Shown here: positions 9,192 through 17,795 of the stretch, piece by piece
How the letters are laid out: each line of letters starts with the position of its first letter
Position numbering within the stretch: position 1 is the stretch's first letter
DNA from: UBA4416 sp943362175
GTDB lineage: Bacteria; Bacteroidota; Bacteroidia; B-17B0; Aurantibacillaceae
DNA length: 64,000 nucleotides
Direction of reading: 5' to 3'
Assembly: GCA_943362175.1 (NCBI GenBank)
Contig: CALRIU020000017.1
Coordinates: 1-64,000 of the forward strand
Notes under the pieces: generated by a model
What the model was told of the DNA's origin: nothing
What the model saw: only the letters and a program-made list of their open reading frames with translations
The model's database searches: none
Made by a program: the position numbers and the translations under genes

Positions 9192-9938
9192 CTACATGGA
9201 CTGGATCAGGCTCATGATGAGCTCCTTCTTGCGGGCGGAAACAGGCACGATGGAGTCGTCTTTCATCACGAGATGGCTCTCGGCTCTTGCAAAGCAAAAC
9301 ACCTGATCGATATTGACGAGGTGCGACTGATGTGGCCTCGCAAAGCCGCTTGGAGCGAGCATTTCATCAAACTCCTTCAGCAGGCGCGATACCATGATCT
9401 TTTTACCGCCATCCAGGTAAACGATGGTATAGCTTCCGTCGGCCTCAAAGCGGATAATGTCGGAGGCATAGATTGCATAGATCCGGTCTATTGTTTTCAA
9501 TACTACTTTTTTCCGGCTCCTGGACTGATCGGTGATATTGTATAAGAGTGTCTGCAGCTTGACATTGAACTCTTCACCACTGATAGCCTGCTCCACTTTT
9601 TTAACGGCTGCCACGAAATCCGGTGGGGAAACGGGCTTGAGAAGGTAATCGAGGGCGCTGAACTTAAACGCTGCAATGGCAAACTCCTGGTGCGCTGTAA
9701 TAAAGATAATTTTGAAGTCGATGGTTTCGAAACGCTTCAGCAGGTCGAAGCCGGTTCCGTCTGTCATCTCCACATCCAGGAACACCAGGTCGGGAGGATT
9801 GGTTACAAGCAATTGATAACCCGACTCTACGGAATAAGCTGTTCCGACAACCTGCACCGGCACTTCACACAGCTTCAGCAGATTGGTCGTCAGTTCAATG
9901 TTACCTGCCTCATCATCTATGATCACTGCTTTTATCAC
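9192..9938 (-). CDS. LytTR-type response regulator
   Basis: A 248-residue two-component regulator. The receiver domain (1-120) has the acidic pair DD at 8-9, the phosphoacceptor Asp55 in LVFLDVEM, the conserved Thr/Ala switch in IIFITAH and Lys in DYLLKPV. The C-terminal half (about 140-248) is a LytTR DNA-binding domain, with the typical stretches IRFEADGSYTIVYL and FARPHQSHLVNID. It starts 9 bp after the stop of its cognate kinase (9948-11933), so the pair is co-transcribed and should act together. Target genes are not evident. LytTR regulators normally bind paired direct repeats. Confidence 0.95.
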   Translation of the reverse strand: MIKAVIIDDEAGNIELTTNLLKLCEVPVQVVGTAYSVESGYQLLVTNPPDLVFLDVEMTDGTGFDLLKRFETIDFKIIFITAHQEFAIAAFKFSALDYLLKPVSPPDFVAAVKKVEQAISGEEFNVKLQTLLYNITDQSRSRKKVVLKTIDRIYAIYASDIIRFEADGSYTIVYLDGGKKIMVSRLLKEFDEMLAPSGFARPHQSHLVNIDQVFCFARAESHLVMKDDSIVPVSARKKELIMSLIQSM

Positions 9939-9947
9939 CTGCTAAAT

Positions 9948-11933
9948 TTAGGCTTCTTTACAGGGAATTACAAACGTCACTTTCACACCGGACGCCCCGG
10001 GATCCCGGTCTTTTTTATCTTCGATCACGATACGGCATTTATCCATCCGGTCGTGGTAAAGCGTTTCCATACGTTCCAGCGTGATCCTGGTTGCCAGCGA
10101 TTCGTAATGTTTTCCGGAATCACGTGGCTGATCTGCCGAAGCTCTCAGCCCTATACCATTATCATCGATCACACCTGCCAGCATATCGTCTTCCCTGTAA
10201 AAACGGATCCGGATCTCTCCGTTTTTACGCTGGCGGAAACCGCCGTGTTCGATGGCATTCTCAATGAAAGGCTGCGTCAGCATGGGTGGCACCAGCAGGA
10301 GGTCCGGCTCTATGTCTTCACCGATGTCAAAGCTATAGGAAAATGCATGCCCTGTACGCAATTGCTGCAACTCCATATAATGATTCAGGAAATGCAGTTC
10401 CGATTCCAGGCTGATATAATCTTTCCTCGAAAAGTCGAGGATCATCCGCATCATCGCGGCAAACTGCGAGAGGTAAATCCCCGCCTGCATGCTGTCCTGC
10501 TTCATGACAAAGTTCTGGATCGCATTCAACGAGTTGAAAATAAAATGCGGATTCATTTGCGATACCAGCAACTGCTGCTTGAGCAGGTTATTTTTTTGAG
10601 TATGGATCACATTTTTTTGCCGGTAATGAGTATACAGGAACCATGAACCAGCAGCCAGGGTAATAAAGGCAAAGCACAACACCATAATCCATTGATTTTT
10701 CCGGGTATTCTTAAGCTCGGACTCCAGCTTCATTGCGTTGACCCTCTTCTCTTCGTTCGCTTTCGCGATCAGTGCCTTTTTCTCATAGTCATATTTAAAC
10801 TGCTTTTCAATAATCTGCTTTTTATCTTCTTCGTGTCGTAAACTATCCATAAGCCGCATATTCAACTCCTGCATTTCGAGCGCAGACTTATAGTTTCCCA
10901 TATTTTTATAGATCTTGTACAATCCATCTACAGCGCTTTGCTCAACTTCCAGATTGTTATTTTCTCTGCCCGCAGATAAGGCCTTTCTACAGTATTCCAG
11001 GGCCTTTTTGTATTGTTTTTTTCCGTTATAAGCATCCGCAAGATGCAGATAGCGATCTCCCAGTGCAACCAGGTTATTGGACTGCTTAGCCATTTCAATG
11101 CTCTTTTCAAAAAACGGAATCGCGCTGTCCATCTGCATCTTTCTGGAGTACATTAAGCCAAGACTCACATTTAACATTTCCTGCTCTCTTTCCTGTACCA
11201 GCTCACCAAGCTGGTTCTGCAGAGCGATGCTTTTTCTGAGATAACGTATCGTCTCCCTGTACTTATTCATCGCTGAATAAATAACAGCTATACCGAATAA
11301 GGAACTTGCCATTTCACTTTTCTGATCAATCTTTTCATAAAGACGATAGGCTTTAAAAAACGCATTCAGCGATTTGCTATTGTTTCCCAGTTTGTAATAC
11401 AGCCTTCCAAGTCCTTTATAGACATCACCCACACCTTCCAGATCATTAATTTTTTCGAAATGTATCAGTGCTTTGTATAATAGCTCCATCGCCTCCGGAT
11501 AATTGCCCTGGTTTGTCAGGATCTTGGAGATCTCCACTTCCGTATAAGCAATGTCATCATAATTTTCGATCATACGATTAATTTCCATGCTTTTCCGGTA
11601 AAAGATCATACCACTGTCAGACAGGGCCTTCTCTGTATAAAACACACCTTCGTTATAATACCCCTGAGCCAGAAAAAATAAAAGCCTTTTCTGTAAAGGT
11701 GTTCCAGACTTTGCCGGCTTCAGATTCTTTTGGGCTGTGCGGATTATCTCTTTATTATATATAAAACAATCCGCTTGAGGGGCATAACCTATAAGCTCAT
11801 AAAGTGTATTTAACCGGGTAGTATCATGGATATTCTCTTTCAGGATAGACTTTAATGAATCCAGTTGCTTTTGCTGGGACAGAGCGGTGTGGCCTAAAAA
11901 GAAGAAAAGCAGAAGATAAAAAAGCTTATGCAT
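9948..11933 (-). CDS. TPR-containing sensor histidine kinase, LytS/YehU type
   Basis: A 661-residue membrane kinase. I place the start at ATG 11933, because it directly yields the signal peptide MHKLFYLLLFFFLGHTALSQ; the ATG at 11990 would add 19 unlikely residues. A periplasmic region of about 350 residues is built of TPR helices (for example EKINDLEGVGDVYKGLGRLY). A coiled coil and a single membrane helix (WIMVLCFAFITLAAGSWFLY) follow at about residues 410-435. The cytoplasmic His_kinase domain (PF06580 type) carries the phospho-acceptor segment MNPHFIFNSLNAIQNFV with His near residue 463, then a HATPase segment with the box PFIENAIEHG and DNGIG. Its partner is the LytTR regulator 9 bp downstream. 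The signal sensed is unknown; TPRs suggest protein binding. Confidence 0.93.
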   Translation of the reverse strand: MHKLFYLLLFFFLGHTALSQQKQLDSLKSILKENIHDTTRLNTLYELIGYAPQADCFIYNKEIIRTAQKNLKPAKSGTPLQKRLLFFLAQGYYNEGVFYTEKALSDSGMIFYRKSMEINRMIENYDDIAYTEVEISKILTNQGNYPEAMELLYKALIHFEKINDLEGVGDVYKGLGRLYYKLGNNSKSLNAFFKAYRLYEKIDQKSEMASSLFGIAVIYSAMNKYRETIRYLRKSIALQNQLGELVQEREQEMLNVSLGLMYSRKMQMDSAIPFFEKSIEMAKQSNNLVALGDRYLHLADAYNGKKQYKKALEYCRKALSAGRENNNLEVEQSAVDGLYKIYKNMGNYKSALEMQELNMRLMDSLRHEEDKKQIIEKQFKYDYEKKALIAKANEEKRVNAMKLESELKNTRKNQWIMVLCFAFITLAAGSWFLYTHYRQKNVIHTQKNNLLKQQLLVSQMNPHFIFNSLNAIQNFVMKQDSMQAGIYLSQFAAMMRMILDFSRKDYISLESELHFLNHYMELQQLRTGHAFSYSFDIGEDIEPDLLLVPPMLTQPFIENAIEHGGFRQRKNGEIRIRFYREDDMLAGVIDDNGIGLRASADQPRDSGKHYESLATRITLERMETLYHDRMDKCRIVIEDKKDRDPGASGVKVTFVIPCKEA

Positions 11934-12044
11934 CACTGAGCCGGCATTGCTGTTGCTTTTTGTTACAGGAAAGAAGGGCAGGCTGTACATATAAAGCCGA
12001 AAATAAGGAAATAACCAACGCCTCGCATAGCCATTGGTCTAAAT

Positions 12045-12083
12045 AAAAAATCCCTTTATACGTGTGTAAAAAGGGATTTTTTT
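12045..12083 (-). terminator. Intrinsic terminator of the atpD-atpC operon
   Basis: The arms AAAAAATCCCTTT and AAAGGGATTTTTT flank a loop of about 12 nt. Read on the minus strand the stem ends in a run of U, 18 bp past the atpC stop. Confidence 0.85.
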
Positions 12084-12100
12084 ATTTTTGAAAAAAAAGA

Positions 12101-12337
12101 TTACTCTGCCAGCACAATCACGCTGTTTTTAAATACTTCCACAACACCGCCTTTCACTGGGAACTGGTGTGTATTGTTATTATCTTCCGTTAATTCGATT
12201 GTGCCGTTTTTTAAGGTGGCGATCATGGCGGCGTGGTTATTGAGCACACCGAAAGAACCTTCAGCACCCGGGAATACCGCAGACTTCACATGTCCTTCGA
12301 ACAATTTTTTATCGGGAGTAATAATTTCTAATTTCAT
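12101..12337 (-). CDS. atpC: F1 ATP synthase epsilon subunit, short form
   Basis: This is a 78-residue subunit of the central stalk of F1, which couples rotation of the c-ring to catalysis. It begins MKLEIITPDKKLFEGHVKSA and contains FPGAEGSFGVLNNHAAMIATL, the signature of the N-terminal beta-sandwich. The protein stops there. The C-terminal helical hairpin that acts as an inhibitory arm in enterobacterial epsilon (139 residues in E. coli) is absent, as is common in Bacteroidota. It follows atpD with a 69-bp gap and shares its promoter. The rest of the F0F1 genes are not in this window. Confidence 0.95.
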   Translation of the reverse strand: MKLEIITPDKKLFEGHVKSAVFPGAEGSFGVLNNHAAMIATLKNGTIELTEDNNNTHQFPVKGGVVEVFKNSVIVLAE

Positions 12338-12406
12338 TTTTCAGTTTCAGGTTTAAAGTTAAAAGTTTCAGGTTTTTCAACCTGAAACTTCAAACCAGGA
12401 ATACTA

Positions 12407-13912
12407 TTATTTTGCTTCTGACAGGATTTTTTTACCTTTTTCAATGGCTTCCTCAATAGAACCAACCAGGTTGAACGCTGCTTCAGGATACTCATCTACT
12501 TTACCGTCGAGGATCATGTTGAAGCCTTTGATGGTTTCTTCGATTGGAACCAGTACGCCTTTTAAGCCGGTGAACTGCTCTGCTACGTGGAAAGGCTGAG
12601 ATAAGAAACGCTGAACACGACGAGCGCGGTGTACGGTTAATTTATCTTCCTCGCTTAACTCATCCATACCTAAGATGGCGATGATATCCTGTAATTCTTT
12701 GTAACGCTGTAAGGTGTTTTTCACACGCTGGGCACAGTTGTAGTGTGCATCACCGATCACCGAAGGAGTTAAGATCCTTGATGTAGAATCCAGAGGATCC
12801 ACCGCAGGATAAATACCTAACTCGGCAATTTTACGGCTTAATACGGTAGTAGCATCCAGGTGGGCAAAGGTTGTAGCCGGCGCCGGATCCGTTAAGTCAT
12901 CCGCAGGCACATATACCGCCTGTACGGAAGTAATGGAACCTCTTTTGGTTGAGGTGATACGTTCCTGCATCGCACCCATTTCTGAGGCTAAGGTTGGCTG
13001 GTAACCTACCGCTGAAGGCATACGGCCTAATAAGGCTGATACTTCGGCACCTGCCTGTGTAAAGCGGAAGATGTTATCCACGAAGAATAAGATATCACGG
13101 CCCTGTCCTGTACCGTCTCCATCACGGAAATATTCCGCCATGGTTAATCCTGATAAGGCTACACGCGCACGTGCTCCGGGAGGCTCGTTCATCTGACCGA
13201 ACACGAGGGTTGCTTTTGAATCTTCCAGGGCTTTCAGATCCACTTTCGAAAGATCCCAGCCGCCTTTTTCCATATCATGTTTGAATTCCTCGCCATATTT
13301 AATTACGTCTGACTCGATGAACTCACGCAATAAGTCATTTCCTTCACGGGTACGCTCACCTACACCGGCAAACACGGATAAACCGGCATACGCTTTCGCG
13401 ATGTTGTTTACCAATTCCATGATCAATACGGTTTTACCTACACCGGCACCACCGAACAAACCGATTTTACCACCTTTGGAGTAGGGCTCGATCAAATCGA
13501 TGACTTTAATACCTGTAAATAATACTTCGGATGAAGTAGAAAGGTCTTCGAATCTCGGAGCAGCACGGTGAATAGATACACCGTCGTCTTTTTTCATGGT
13601 GTTGATCCCATCGATGGCATCACCTACCACGTTGAACAGACGGCCTTTTACTTTGTCGCCGATTGGCATTTTGATAGCCGAACCTGTTGTTTTTACTTCC
13701 ATACCACGGCATAAACCGTCTGTACTGTCCATCGCAATGGTACGTACTGTATCTTCACCGATATGTTTTTGAACTTCAAGGATCAGAGGCGTGCCTCCAC
13801 GAGCTATTTCCAATGCATCAAGAATGTCAGGCAGTTTTCCGCCATTCAAATCAAAACTTACGTCCACTACGGGACCAATAACTTGAGCAATTTTACCAAT
13901 CTGGTTAGACAT
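12407..13912 (-). CDS. atpD: F1 ATP synthase beta subunit
   Basis: This 501-residue catalytic subunit of F1 makes ATP at the membrane. The Walker A loop GGAGVGKT is at about 154-161, followed by the catalytic glutamate region GVGERTREGNDL (about 186-197) and the DELSEED-type stretch GMDELSEEDKLTV near the C-terminus, which contacts the gamma subunit. The length is slightly above the 460-480 residues of many homologues, as is usual in this phylum. It is first in a two-gene operon with atpC, detached from the other F0F1 genes. A consensus promoter lies at 13941-13971, and the leader is A/C rich without a Shine-Dalgarno sequence. Confidence 0.99.
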   Translation of the reverse strand: MSNQIGKIAQVIGPVVDVSFDLNGGKLPDILDALEIARGGTPLILEVQKHIGEDTVRTIAMDSTDGLCRGMEVKTTGSAIKMPIGDKVKGRLFNVVGDAIDGINTMKKDDGVSIHRAAPRFEDLSTSSEVLFTGIKVIDLIEPYSKGGKIGLFGGAGVGKTVLIMELVNNIAKAYAGLSVFAGVGERTREGNDLLREFIESDVIKYGEEFKHDMEKGGWDLSKVDLKALEDSKATLVFGQMNEPPGARARVALSGLTMAEYFRDGDGTGQGRDILFFVDNIFRFTQAGAEVSALLGRMPSAVGYQPTLASEMGAMQERITSTKRGSITSVQAVYVPADDLTDPAPATTFAHLDATTVLSRKIAELGIYPAVDPLDSTSRILTPSVIGDAHYNCAQRVKNTLQRYKELQDIIAILGMDELSEEDKLTVHRARRVQRFLSQPFHVAEQFTGLKGVLVPIEETIKGFNMILDGKVDEYPEAAFNLVGSIEEAIEKGKKILSEAK

Positions 13913-13940
13913 GTTATGTGTGTGTTTTTAAATTCGGGTG

Positions 13941-13971
13941 CAAATGTAGGGCTTTTACTCAAAACGGCAAA
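13941..13971 (-). promoter_or_regulatory. Promoter of atpD-atpC
   Basis: On the minus strand, TTTG (13971-13968) is followed after 19 bp by TACATTTG (13948-13941). This fits the Bacteroidota consensus TTTG-N19-21-TAnnTTTG exactly. The untranslated leader would be about 22 nt. Confidence 0.75.
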
Positions 13972-14131
13972 TCATAAACCGGTTTTTTAGACGAATAATT
14001 AAAGGATTTATTCACAATTTCAGCATTTTACTCACTTTTACAATCTCCCCTAAACCCTGGCTTCAAATGCAGGGTTATTCCTATCTTTAAGCGCCGTTTT
14101 TTTAATTTAAAACAAAGCAAATTCAGACCCT

Positions 14132-15739
14132 ATGCACGAGAACGTTTTATTGATTATTTCCCTGCTCTTTGCGGTTTCCATGCTGGTGATGCTCGGCCAG
14201 AAGCTCCGCATCTCCTACCCTATTTTCCTGGTCATTGGCGGGCTTCTCATCAGCCTCATTCCGGGCATCCCCACCATTACGATCGATCCTGACCTTGTGT
14301 TCCTGATCTTTCTGCCTCCCCTGCTTTATGAGGCGGCCTGGTACACCTCCTGGCAGAACTTCTGGAAATGGAAACGCCCGATAGGCCTCCTGGGCTTCGG
14401 GCTGGTGCTTTTCACCTCCTGTATTGTGGCCTGGTTTTCGAGCGAAATGATCCCCAATTTCACGCTGGCACTGGGCTTTTTGCTGGGCGGCATTATTTCA
14501 CCACCCGATGCGGTGGCAGCCACTTCGGTGCTCAAAGGCCTGAAAATCCCTAAACGCGTGGTCACGATCCTTGAAGGCGAAAGCCTGGTGAATGACGCCT
14601 CCAGCTTAATTGTCTTCCGCTTTGCCCTGGCAGCGGTTACTTCCGGCAGCTTTGTTTTCCAGAAAGCGGCCACGAGCTTTTTCCTGGTGACGGTAATGGG
14701 CATTGTGATCGGCCTTGCGGTGGCTCACGTATTTTACGCCATCCACCGCTGGCTCCCTACCTCTTCCAACATTGATACGGCCCTTACCTTCATGGCTCCT
14801 TATTTCATGTACATAACAGCCGAGCATTTTCATTTTTCGGGTGTGATGGCGGTGGTTACGGGCGGGCTGTTCCTCTCTTACCGCTCGCACGAAATCCTGA
14901 CCTACAATTCCCGCCTGCAGGCAACGGGCGTGTGGTCTACCGTGACGTTTATTCTCAACGGCATTGTCTTTATCCTCATTGGCCTGCAACTGCCGGTAAT
15001 TGTAGGCGGCCTCACCGAATATTCTTTTGGCGTGGCTGTCAAATACGGGCTGATCATCAGCGTGCTTACCATCCTGATCCGCATGGTGTGGGTGTACCCG
15101 GCCACCTTCATTCCTCGCTGGCTCAGCAAGGGCATCCGTACCGGGGAAAAGAAACCGGGATTCGGCGCTGTGTTTCTGGTAAGCTGGGCGGGCATGCGCG
15201 GTGTGGTTTCCCTGGCCTCGGCGCTGGCAATACCGCTCACCCTGGCCAATGGCGAGGCCTTTCCCGAACGGAACCTGATCCTGTTCATTACCTTCATTGT
15301 GATCCTTGTTACCCTGGTCATCCAGGGGCTGAGCCTGCCATTCATCATCAACTACATGAAGATCGAAGCGGATGATGAAACAGCTCCGGCAGAAGAGCAG
15401 GAAGCCGGGATTCACCTCAGGTTAAGCAAAGCAGCCCTGCAAACCCTGGAGGAAAAATACATGAAGGAAGTGGACGAAAACGAGCTGGTAAAAAACCTGA
15501 AAGACCGGCTGGAAAACGACATTTCGCTTACAGAGCAGCGTATGGAATCGCTGGAATGCGACGACAACCAGGCCAGCGAGATCAGGGTATACAACAGGGT
15601 ACTGATCGATATCATCAATGTGCAGCGTCGCGAGCTGATTGTGCTCCGACAGGAAAAAGCCTTTGAAGATGAGCTGCTACGCAAGCAAACCGAGCAGCTC
15701 GACCTGAATGAAGCCCGCCTGAGTATTAAAATCGTCTAG
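14132..15739 (+). CDS. Na+/H+ antiporter, CPA1/NhaP-like
   Basis: This 535-residue inner-membrane antiporter exchanges protons for Na+ (or K+) and serves pH and salt homeostasis. About twelve hydrophobic helices occupy residues 5-410. Diagnostic segments are LLYEAAWYTSW in the N-terminal core, SPPDAVAATSVLKG, and the ion-binding ESLVNDASSLIVF at about 150-162, where Asn-Asp is the electroneutral antiporter motif. GMRGVVSLASALAIP is the conserved late helix. A cytoplasmic C-terminal tail of about 120 residues is strongly charged and predicted to be a coiled coil (LEEKYMKEVDENELVKNL onwards), likely regulatory. The TPR gene begins 17 bp downstream and is probably co-transcribed. Confidence 0.94.
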   Translation: MHENVLLIISLLFAVSMLVMLGQKLRISYPIFLVIGGLLISLIPGIPTITIDPDLVFLIFLPPLLYEAAWYTSWQNFWKWKRPIGLLGFGLVLFTSCIVAWFSSEMIPNFTLALGFLLGGIISPPDAVAATSVLKGLKIPKRVVTILEGESLVNDASSLIVFRFALAAVTSGSFVFQKAATSFFLVTVMGIVIGLAVAHVFYAIHRWLPTSSNIDTALTFMAPYFMYITAEHFHFSGVMAVVTGGLFLSYRSHEILTYNSRLQATGVWSTVTFILNGIVFILIGLQLPVIVGGLTEYSFGVAVKYGLIISVLTILIRMVWVYPATFIPRWLSKGIRTGEKKPGFGAVFLVSWAGMRGVVSLASALAIPLTLANGEAFPERNLILFITFIVILVTLVIQGLSLPFIINYMKIEADDETAPAEEQEAGIHLRLSKAALQTLEEKYMKEVDENELVKNLKDRLENDISLTEQRMESLECDDNQASEIRVYNRVLIDIINVQRRELIVLRQEKAFEDELLRKQTEQLDLNEARLSIKIV

Positions 15740-15756
15740 CTACAAACACTATTTCT

Positions 15757-17304
15757 ATGACTTCAGATCAAGCGACCTTTTTGAAAAGCTGCTTTCGTCT
15801 TCCGGGCCTATCGCCTGAAATTACCTTAAGCAGCAGGAAATTCCTGGACAGTGAAGCCTTCGTCTTCTTTGTTCTGAAACAGATAGAACATCTGTCTTTA
15901 CCCGGCCTTAGCTTCTCTCCAAAGAAATACCTTCAGATTGGCAAATGGGGATATACAGCCAGCGTGAGCATCAATGGCCGGGAAGAATTTTTAATCGTGG
16001 CGCTCCGGGAAGAAGATAGTTTTATAGATGCTTTGAAGAAACTCCTTGCCGCCGTGAATGGCTTGACGATAACAGAACGCCAGCCCTTGCCACAAGCGAA
16101 ACAATCACTCATCAAAAAAATGCCTGGTATATTTGTGTCCCGTCCTGCTACGCTTAGCCTGCACCTGATCGATGCAGTAACCGATCATTATATCGGTTAC
16201 CTGCCTGAAACAGTAAGCATCGATGTGAAGCTTGCTGACATCGAACGAAGAGATCTGATCCAACAAGCACCCTTCCCCTTTCCGGCTTTCTCTTACCAGC
16301 CCGAAAAGGAAAGCCCTTCGGCGCTGGCAGTAAATGCCTGGGAGTCGGCCGATACGAAGCTTCTCAGCGGCTTCACCGGGCTCGACATCAGCAACCAGGG
16401 TGGCTGGCATGTCACGCGCGGGGATAGCAAAGCAAAACTGAATTGCACAGATCATTATAAAGATGTGATTGAAGCGATCAATACACTCACCAAAAAAACC
16501 GGTGCGCGTTTATACCTACAGCCTTATCCCTGGAATATTGAGCTTTTATTTTTTATCGCTCGCGATGAAGAAAAACGCTATGCGGATTTTTTGTTCCATC
16601 CGGACGACGATCAAACACACCTGGCCAAAAACAAAAAATTAATGCTAAGCCTTACGGAAGCATACGTAGGTGCCAACCCATCTGATACAGAAGCATTGGG
16701 AGAATTGACCACCTGTTATGGCAATCTGAGTGATCACAAAAAAACACTTACCCTTATTGAGAAGTATCTGCCGCTTGCGCCCGATAGTTTTGTGTTACGG
16801 AACAACAAGCTCATCGCACTGGTTCATCTTCACCGTTACAAAGAAGCCGTAGAAGCAGGAATAGAAGCGCTGAAGATCAACGGGTATTCCTGGCATACGC
16901 GTTATTTCCTGGGAGTGTCGTACACACATCTTGAACAATACGATGAGGCGTTTTCCAACCTGCAGTTTTGTGTAAAGGAAGCGCCTGACCAACCGTTTCA
17001 TTGGTTTGCTCTTGGTTATGTGTATTACAAAGCAGGCGATTACGACCAGGCTATCAAACATTACATGCAATGCATCGAAACATCGGAGTTGTATGAAATC
17101 AAAGAAGAAGCGAGGGTATCTTCCTGGTATAATATTGCCTGTATTTACTCGGTACAAAACAAGACCGAAGCATCAAGAAATGCCTATATAGAAGCGCTTC
17201 GCCTGAATCCTGAGTATAAAGCAGACTTGTTTGAGGATGAGGAACTGGAAAATCTGAAAAATGCGGTAAATGCCGAAGAGCTCTTCCGTATGGCCGGTGT
17301 CTGA
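15757..17304 (+). CDS. TPR-repeat protein of unknown role
   Basis: A 515-residue cytoplasmic protein without a signal peptide. The N-terminal about 270 residues are unrecognised mixed alpha/beta sequence. The C-terminal half (about 290-510) consists of TPR helices with typical hydrophobic/aromatic spacing (WFALGYVYYKAGDYDQAIKH, WYNIACIYSVQNKTEASRNA) and ends in a LNPEYKADLFEDEEL segment often seen in the last TPR. It starts 17 bp after the antiporter gene and converges with the ArsC-like gene, leaving only 8 bp between the two stop codons. The context hints at a link with the antiporter but does not prove it. Confidence 0.85.
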   Translation: MTSDQATFLKSCFRLPGLSPEITLSSRKFLDSEAFVFFVLKQIEHLSLPGLSFSPKKYLQIGKWGYTASVSINGREEFLIVALREEDSFIDALKKLLAAVNGLTITERQPLPQAKQSLIKKMPGIFVSRPATLSLHLIDAVTDHYIGYLPETVSIDVKLADIERRDLIQQAPFPFPAFSYQPEKESPSALAVNAWESADTKLLSGFTGLDISNQGGWHVTRGDSKAKLNCTDHYKDVIEAINTLTKKTGARLYLQPYPWNIELLFFIARDEEKRYADFLFHPDDDQTHLAKNKKLMLSLTEAYVGANPSDTEALGELTTCYGNLSDHKKTLTLIEKYLPLAPDSFVLRNNKLIALVHLHRYKEAVEAGIEALKINGYSWHTRYFLGVSYTHLEQYDEAFSNLQFCVKEAPDQPFHWFALGYVYYKAGDYDQAIKHYMQCIETSELYEIKEEARVSSWYNIACIYSVQNKTEASRNAYIEALRLNPEYKADLFEDEELENLKNAVNAEELFRMAGV

Positions 17305-17312
17305 CAGGTTGG

Positions 17313-17672
17313 TTATTTCTTGCGATTCACCAAATCCACCACCAGCTCCGGTGGCCGGCCAATGATGGCGGTATAACCATCAATGACAATAGGCCGCTCA
17401 ATGAGTATCGGATTTTCAAGCAGGATCTGGATCCACTCTTCATTGGTGAATGTTTTGTCCTTGAATTTTTTCAAATACAATTCCTCTTTCTTTCTCACAA
17501 TATCCACTGCTTTCACGCCCAGCTTGGCCAGGATGGACTTCAGCTCTTTTTTGGTGATCTTTTCTTTTAAGTATTCGATCACCTCGATCTCACAGCTTTC
17601 GCCTTCCAGCAGATTGAGGGCTTCCCGGCACTTGCTGCAACGCGGGTTATAGAGGATCTGAATTTTTTTCAC
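17313..17672 (-). CDS. ArsC/Spx-family thioredoxin-fold protein (arsenate reductase-like)
   Basis: This is a 119-residue protein of the ArsC-like thioredoxin-fold family. The active-site region NPRCSKCREAL has the catalytic cysteine at residue 12 and a second cysteine at 15 (CxxC), whereas classical arsenate reductases have a serine there. The downstream ILIERPIVIDGYTAIIGRPP contains the conserved RP and the GRPPE stretch, with the arginines that bind oxyanion in ArsC. No arsenic resistance genes are nearby, so a role in thiol redox chemistry or as a YffB-like protein is as likely as arsenate reduction. It converges with the TPR gene (8 bp between stops). Confidence 0.88.
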   Translation of the reverse strand: MKKIQILYNPRCSKCREALNLLEGESCEIEVIEYLKEKITKKELKSILAKLGVKAVDIVRKKEELYLKKFKDKTFTNEEWIQILLENPILIERPIVIDGYTAIIGRPPELVVDLVNRKK

Positions 17673-17706
17673 AAGTTGATTTTATAAAATACTGATGATT
17701 GGTTTT

Positions 17707-17779
17707 AAATAATTACGAATGTATACGAATATACAAATGCGTTTTTTGCTTACGCAGATTCGTATATTCGTAATTATTT
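17707..17779. repeat. Long imperfect hairpin between prfB and the ArsC-like gene
   Basis: Fourteen-base perfect arms AAATAATTACGAAT (17707-17720) and ATTCGTAATTATTT (17766-17779) enclose a second pair, TATACGAAT (17722-17730) and ATTCGTATA (17758-17766), and an inner GCGT/ACGC. It has no U-tract typical of a terminator and resembles a dispersed palindromic repeat. Another CGTAATTATTT copy follows at about 17787. Confidence 0.6.
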
Positions 17780-17795
17780 CGTAATCGTAATTATT

